From assembly GCA_013698215.1 (NCBI GenBank), contig JACCVJ010000046.1, positions 1-7,242 of the forward strand: 7,242 bases of DNA, given 5' to 3'. A model generated the notes under the pieces. The model had not been told where the DNA came from and searched no databases. It was given only the letters and a program-made list of their open reading frames with translations. Origin of the DNA: Tatlockia sp. (lineage in GTDB: Bacteria > Cyanobacteriota > Cyanobacteriia > Cyanobacteriales > Chroococcidiopsidaceae). Both the position numbers and the translations under genes were made by a program. Below, piece after piece: positions 5,973 to 7,242 of the stretch. Each line of letters begins with the position of its first letter. The stretch's first letter is position 1.

Positions 5973-6004
5973 CAGTTAGGTTGTTATCCTTCGAGGGCTA
6001 ACTG
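5973..6004 (-). promoter_or_regulatory. accC: Inverted repeat in the accC leader
   Basis: CAGTTAG (5973-5979) and CTAACTG (5998-6004) are perfect seven-base inverted repeats 18 bases apart. Inside them is a small CCT-TCG-AGG hairpin (5988-5996). The predicted accC start site (about 6003) falls at one arm. The repeat could therefore be an operator over the start site or a hairpin capping the 5' end of the mRNA. Confidence 0.4.
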
Positions 6005-6009
6005 CAAGC

Positions 6010-6037
6010 AATATATTTTAGAGTAGTTTTGAGTCAA
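6010..6037 (-). promoter_or_regulatory. accC: Sigma70-type promoter of accC
   Basis: On the minus strand TTGACT (6037-6032) and TATATT (6015-6010) each match the consensus hexamers at five of six positions, with 16 bases between them. Transcription would start near 6003, giving a leader of about 50 bases before ATG 5950. Confidence 0.6.
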
Positions 6038-6149
6038 ATAATTATATTTAATTTCAAACTGGGTTTTTAAGTTCCAAGTAGCAGCAATTTAGAAGTATTT
6101 TATTCTTCCTTGCAAAAAGATGTTAGATTAGTTTATGCCAATAGCTCGT

Positions 6150-6231
6150 GCGGATGTGGCGGAATTGGTATACGCGCACGCTTGAGGTGCGTGTGGGCTT
6201 GCCCTTGCGAGTTCGAGTCTCGCCTTCCGCA
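6150..6231 (+). tRNA. tRNA-Leu, anticodon GAG
   Basis: A full class II tRNA of 82 bases including discriminator A6231 can be folded. The acceptor stem pairs 6150-6156 with 6224-6230 and has one U-U mismatch at pair 6-67. The D-stem is GCG (6159-6161) with CGC (6173-6175). The anticodon stem is CACGC/GCGTG around loop 6182-6188, with anticodon GAG at 6184-6186, reading CUC and CUU. The variable arm is GGGC-TT-GCCC (6195-6204). The T-stem is GCGAG/CTCGC with loop TTCGAGT. The 3' CCA is not encoded. A TTGCAA at 6110-6115 may be the -35 box. A strong terminator follows six bases later. Confidence 0.95.
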
Positions 6232-6236
6232 TTGTC

Positions 6237-6282
6237 AAGTAAAAGTCCTGAGTATTAATTTACCTAGGACTTTTACTTTTTT
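6237..6282 (+). terminator. Strong intrinsic terminator after tRNA-Leu
   Basis: AAGTAAAAGTCCT (6237-6249) and AGGACTTTTACTT (6266-6278) form a perfect 13-bp stem with a 16-base loop. The stem runs into six T residues (6277-6282). It ends the tRNA transcript and separates it from the chorismate lyase gene. Confidence 0.9.
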
Positions 6283-6346
6283 AGGAAAGCAAGTTTTCTA
6301 GGAATTGTTTATATTTAAGATAAATGATGAAGTTTTGTAAATAAAA

Positions 6347-6964
6347 TTGACTGTAATTACTACGGCAAACAGCGTAACTTTACCGACAACATGGCACAGT
6401 CTTGCACCTTTATGGCAAGGAAAAGAGACAGAGGTGCAAAAAGGTTTACCCCACACTCAGTTAGCACCAGCTTGGCAGTTATTACTATTGGGTGATGGTT
6501 CACCGACGCGACACTTACAATTACTGACAGGTGAACCTACGGAAGTAGATGTAATTGATATGTCTTTGATTGGGGTAGATTTGGACGGTGCGCCGGATTT
6601 GATTCAAGCTGTACCAGAACCAAGAGTAAGAAGACAAGTATGGCTGCGGACTGCTTCAGGTCAGCGCCTAGCTTATGCTACTTCTTGGTGGGAAGCAAGT
6701 CATGTGGATGAGTATTTACAAAACCGCTCTTTACCAATTTGGGCTAGTTTAACTCGCTTACGGACAGAGTTGTATAGAGATGTGCAAGGGATTTATTACG
6801 GCAATTGTGCGGCTTTAGAGTCAGCTTTTGAACAACCGGGCCCTTTTTGGGGACGACATTACCTGTTTTGGCATCATGGACAGCCGTTAACGCTGATATA
6901 TGAAGTGTTTTCGCCTTATTTAACTAAGTATTTGGGCGCAATGCAGTTAGAGAACAAGGTTTGA
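6347..6964 (+). CDS. Chorismate lyase (chorismate-pyruvate lyase, DUF98 type)
   Basis: This enzyme removes pyruvate from chorismate to give 4-hydroxybenzoate, the head-group precursor for plastoquinone in cyanobacteria. The product has 205 residues. It resembles the cyanobacterial chorismate lyases, starting with a conserved-looking segment PTTWHSLAPLWQG (13-25) and QKGLPHTQLAPAWQ (31-44). Arg96 in the RRQVWLRT segment and Glu186 in LIYEVFSPYL correspond, by my reading, to the catalytic or product-binding Arg76 and Glu155 of E. coli UbiC. The start is TTG 6347: an in-frame stop lies three codons upstream (6338-6340) and the first in-frame ATG is at residue 72, inside the domain. No Shine-Dalgarno sequence is evident. 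The gene follows the tRNA terminator and is probably transcribed from the spacer at 6283-6346. A DUF98 protein of other specificity remains possible. Confidence 0.85.
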   Translation: MTVITTANSVTLPTTWHSLAPLWQGKETEVQKGLPHTQLAPAWQLLLLGDGSPTRHLQLLTGEPTEVDVIDMSLIGVDLDGAPDLIQAVPEPRVRRQVWLRTASGQRLAYATSWWEASHVDEYLQNRSLPIWASLTRLRTELYRDVQGIYYGNCAALESAFEQPGPFWGRHYLFWHHGQPLTLIYEVFSPYLTKYLGAMQLENKV

Positions 6965-7034
6965 ATTTTACGTAAGGAATTTGAAATGCGATCGCACTTG
7001 TTAGAGTAAAAATAAAAATCAAGGGTGGTTATAA

Positions 7035-7242
7035 GTGCAAACCCAGCAAAGATATTACACTCCCGATGAATATTTGACACAAGAAGAAGTTGCAGAGTTT
7101 CCCAGCGAGTATCGAGATGGAGAAATTGTGTCAATGACGGGTGCGTCGATTAACCATAATCAAATTGCGGGAAATGTCTACGCTTTTTTGAAATTCATGC
7201 TACGTAAGACAGATATCAAGCCCTACATTGGTGATTTACGGC
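7035..7242 (+). CDS. Uma2/DUF820 family putative endonuclease, 5' part only
   Basis: The first 69 codons of a gene cut by the window end are present. The start is GTG 7035, directly after an in-frame TAA (7032-7034), with AAGGG about ten bases upstream as ribosome binding site. The sequence YYTPDEYL (7-14), SEYRDGEIVSMTGAS (24-38), NHNQIAGN (40-47) and YIGDLR (64-69) is typical of the Uma2 family. These are very numerous cyanobacterial proteins with a PD-(D/E)xK nuclease-like fold. Asp67 is the expected first metal ligand; the ExK part lies beyond the window. The biological role of the family is unclear, and many copies per genome are common. The gap from the chorismate lyase stop is 70 bases and holds a HIP1 site (6988-6995). 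Confidence 0.88.
   Translation, partial: MQTQQRYYTPDEYLTQEEVAEFPSEYRDGEIVSMTGASINHNQIAGNVYAFLKFMLRKTDIKPYIGDLR

Noticed and set aside
6283..6299. Small inverted repeat AGGAAA-GCAAG-TTTTCT after the tRNA terminator
   Set aside because: Six pairs including one G-U in A+T-rich sequence with no T-run is within what chance gives.
6110..6301. Open frame of 63 codons on the plus strand
   Set aside because: It runs through tRNA-Leu and its terminator, so the frame is incidental.
1..7242. CRISPR arrays, transposon ends, prophage or attachment sites
   Set aside because: I saw no regularly spaced direct repeats, transposase-like frames, terminal inverted repeats with target duplications, or duplication of the 3' end of the tRNA gene.

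Overview
The window is cyanobacterial chromosome. Three things show this. It encodes the photosystem II subunit PsbX and a Ycf66-family protein. It carries six perfect copies of the octamer GCGATCGC (HIP1), the overrepresented palindrome of many cyanobacteria. It also has scattered single genes for SdhB, AccC and a cyanobacterial-type chorismate lyase. The A+T-rich spacers and HIP1 density fit a freshwater or terrestrial lineage rather than marine picocyanobacteria. I cannot name the genus. There is no phage, transposon or CRISPR signal.

Layout. Positions 1-729 are an A+T-rich spacer with only a doubtful small ORF and a near-perfect palindrome (495-514). sdhB (730-1719, +) follows and meets, end to end with one base between stop codons, a minus-strand cluster. 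Read in the direction of transcription, that cluster is psbX (4119-4000), a hairpin over the psbX stop, an intrinsic terminator (3930-3881), then ycf66 (3763-2843) and two small paralogous TolB/PD40-type lipoprotein genes (2841-2251 and 2245-1721). The last three genes are separated by only 1 and 5 bases and look like one operon. yggT/ylmG (4300-4593, +) is divergent from psbX and convergent with accC (5950-4595, -), again with one base between stops. accC has a good sigma70-type promoter (6037-6010) and an inverted repeat in its leader. Then come tRNA-Leu(GAG) (6150-6231), a strong intrinsic terminator (6237-6282), a TTG-start chorismate lyase gene (6347-6964) and the start of a Uma2/DUF820 gene (7035 to the window end).

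Functionally the window is mostly housekeeping with a thylakoid slant: SdhB (electrons from succinate into plastoquinone), chorismate lyase (plastoquinone head-group precursor), PsbX (PSII subunit near the quinone-exchange region), YggT/YlmG (membrane or cytochrome-b assembly family), Ycf66 (unknown membrane protein) and AccC (first step of fatty acid synthesis). These genes are neighbours, not one pathway operon.

The least understood part is the ycf66-lipoprotein operon. It has a three-helix membrane protein with a long charged disordered tail, followed by two lipoproteins that each carry only about three propeller-type repeats. A perfect 10-bp hairpin lies early in the first lipoprotein gene.
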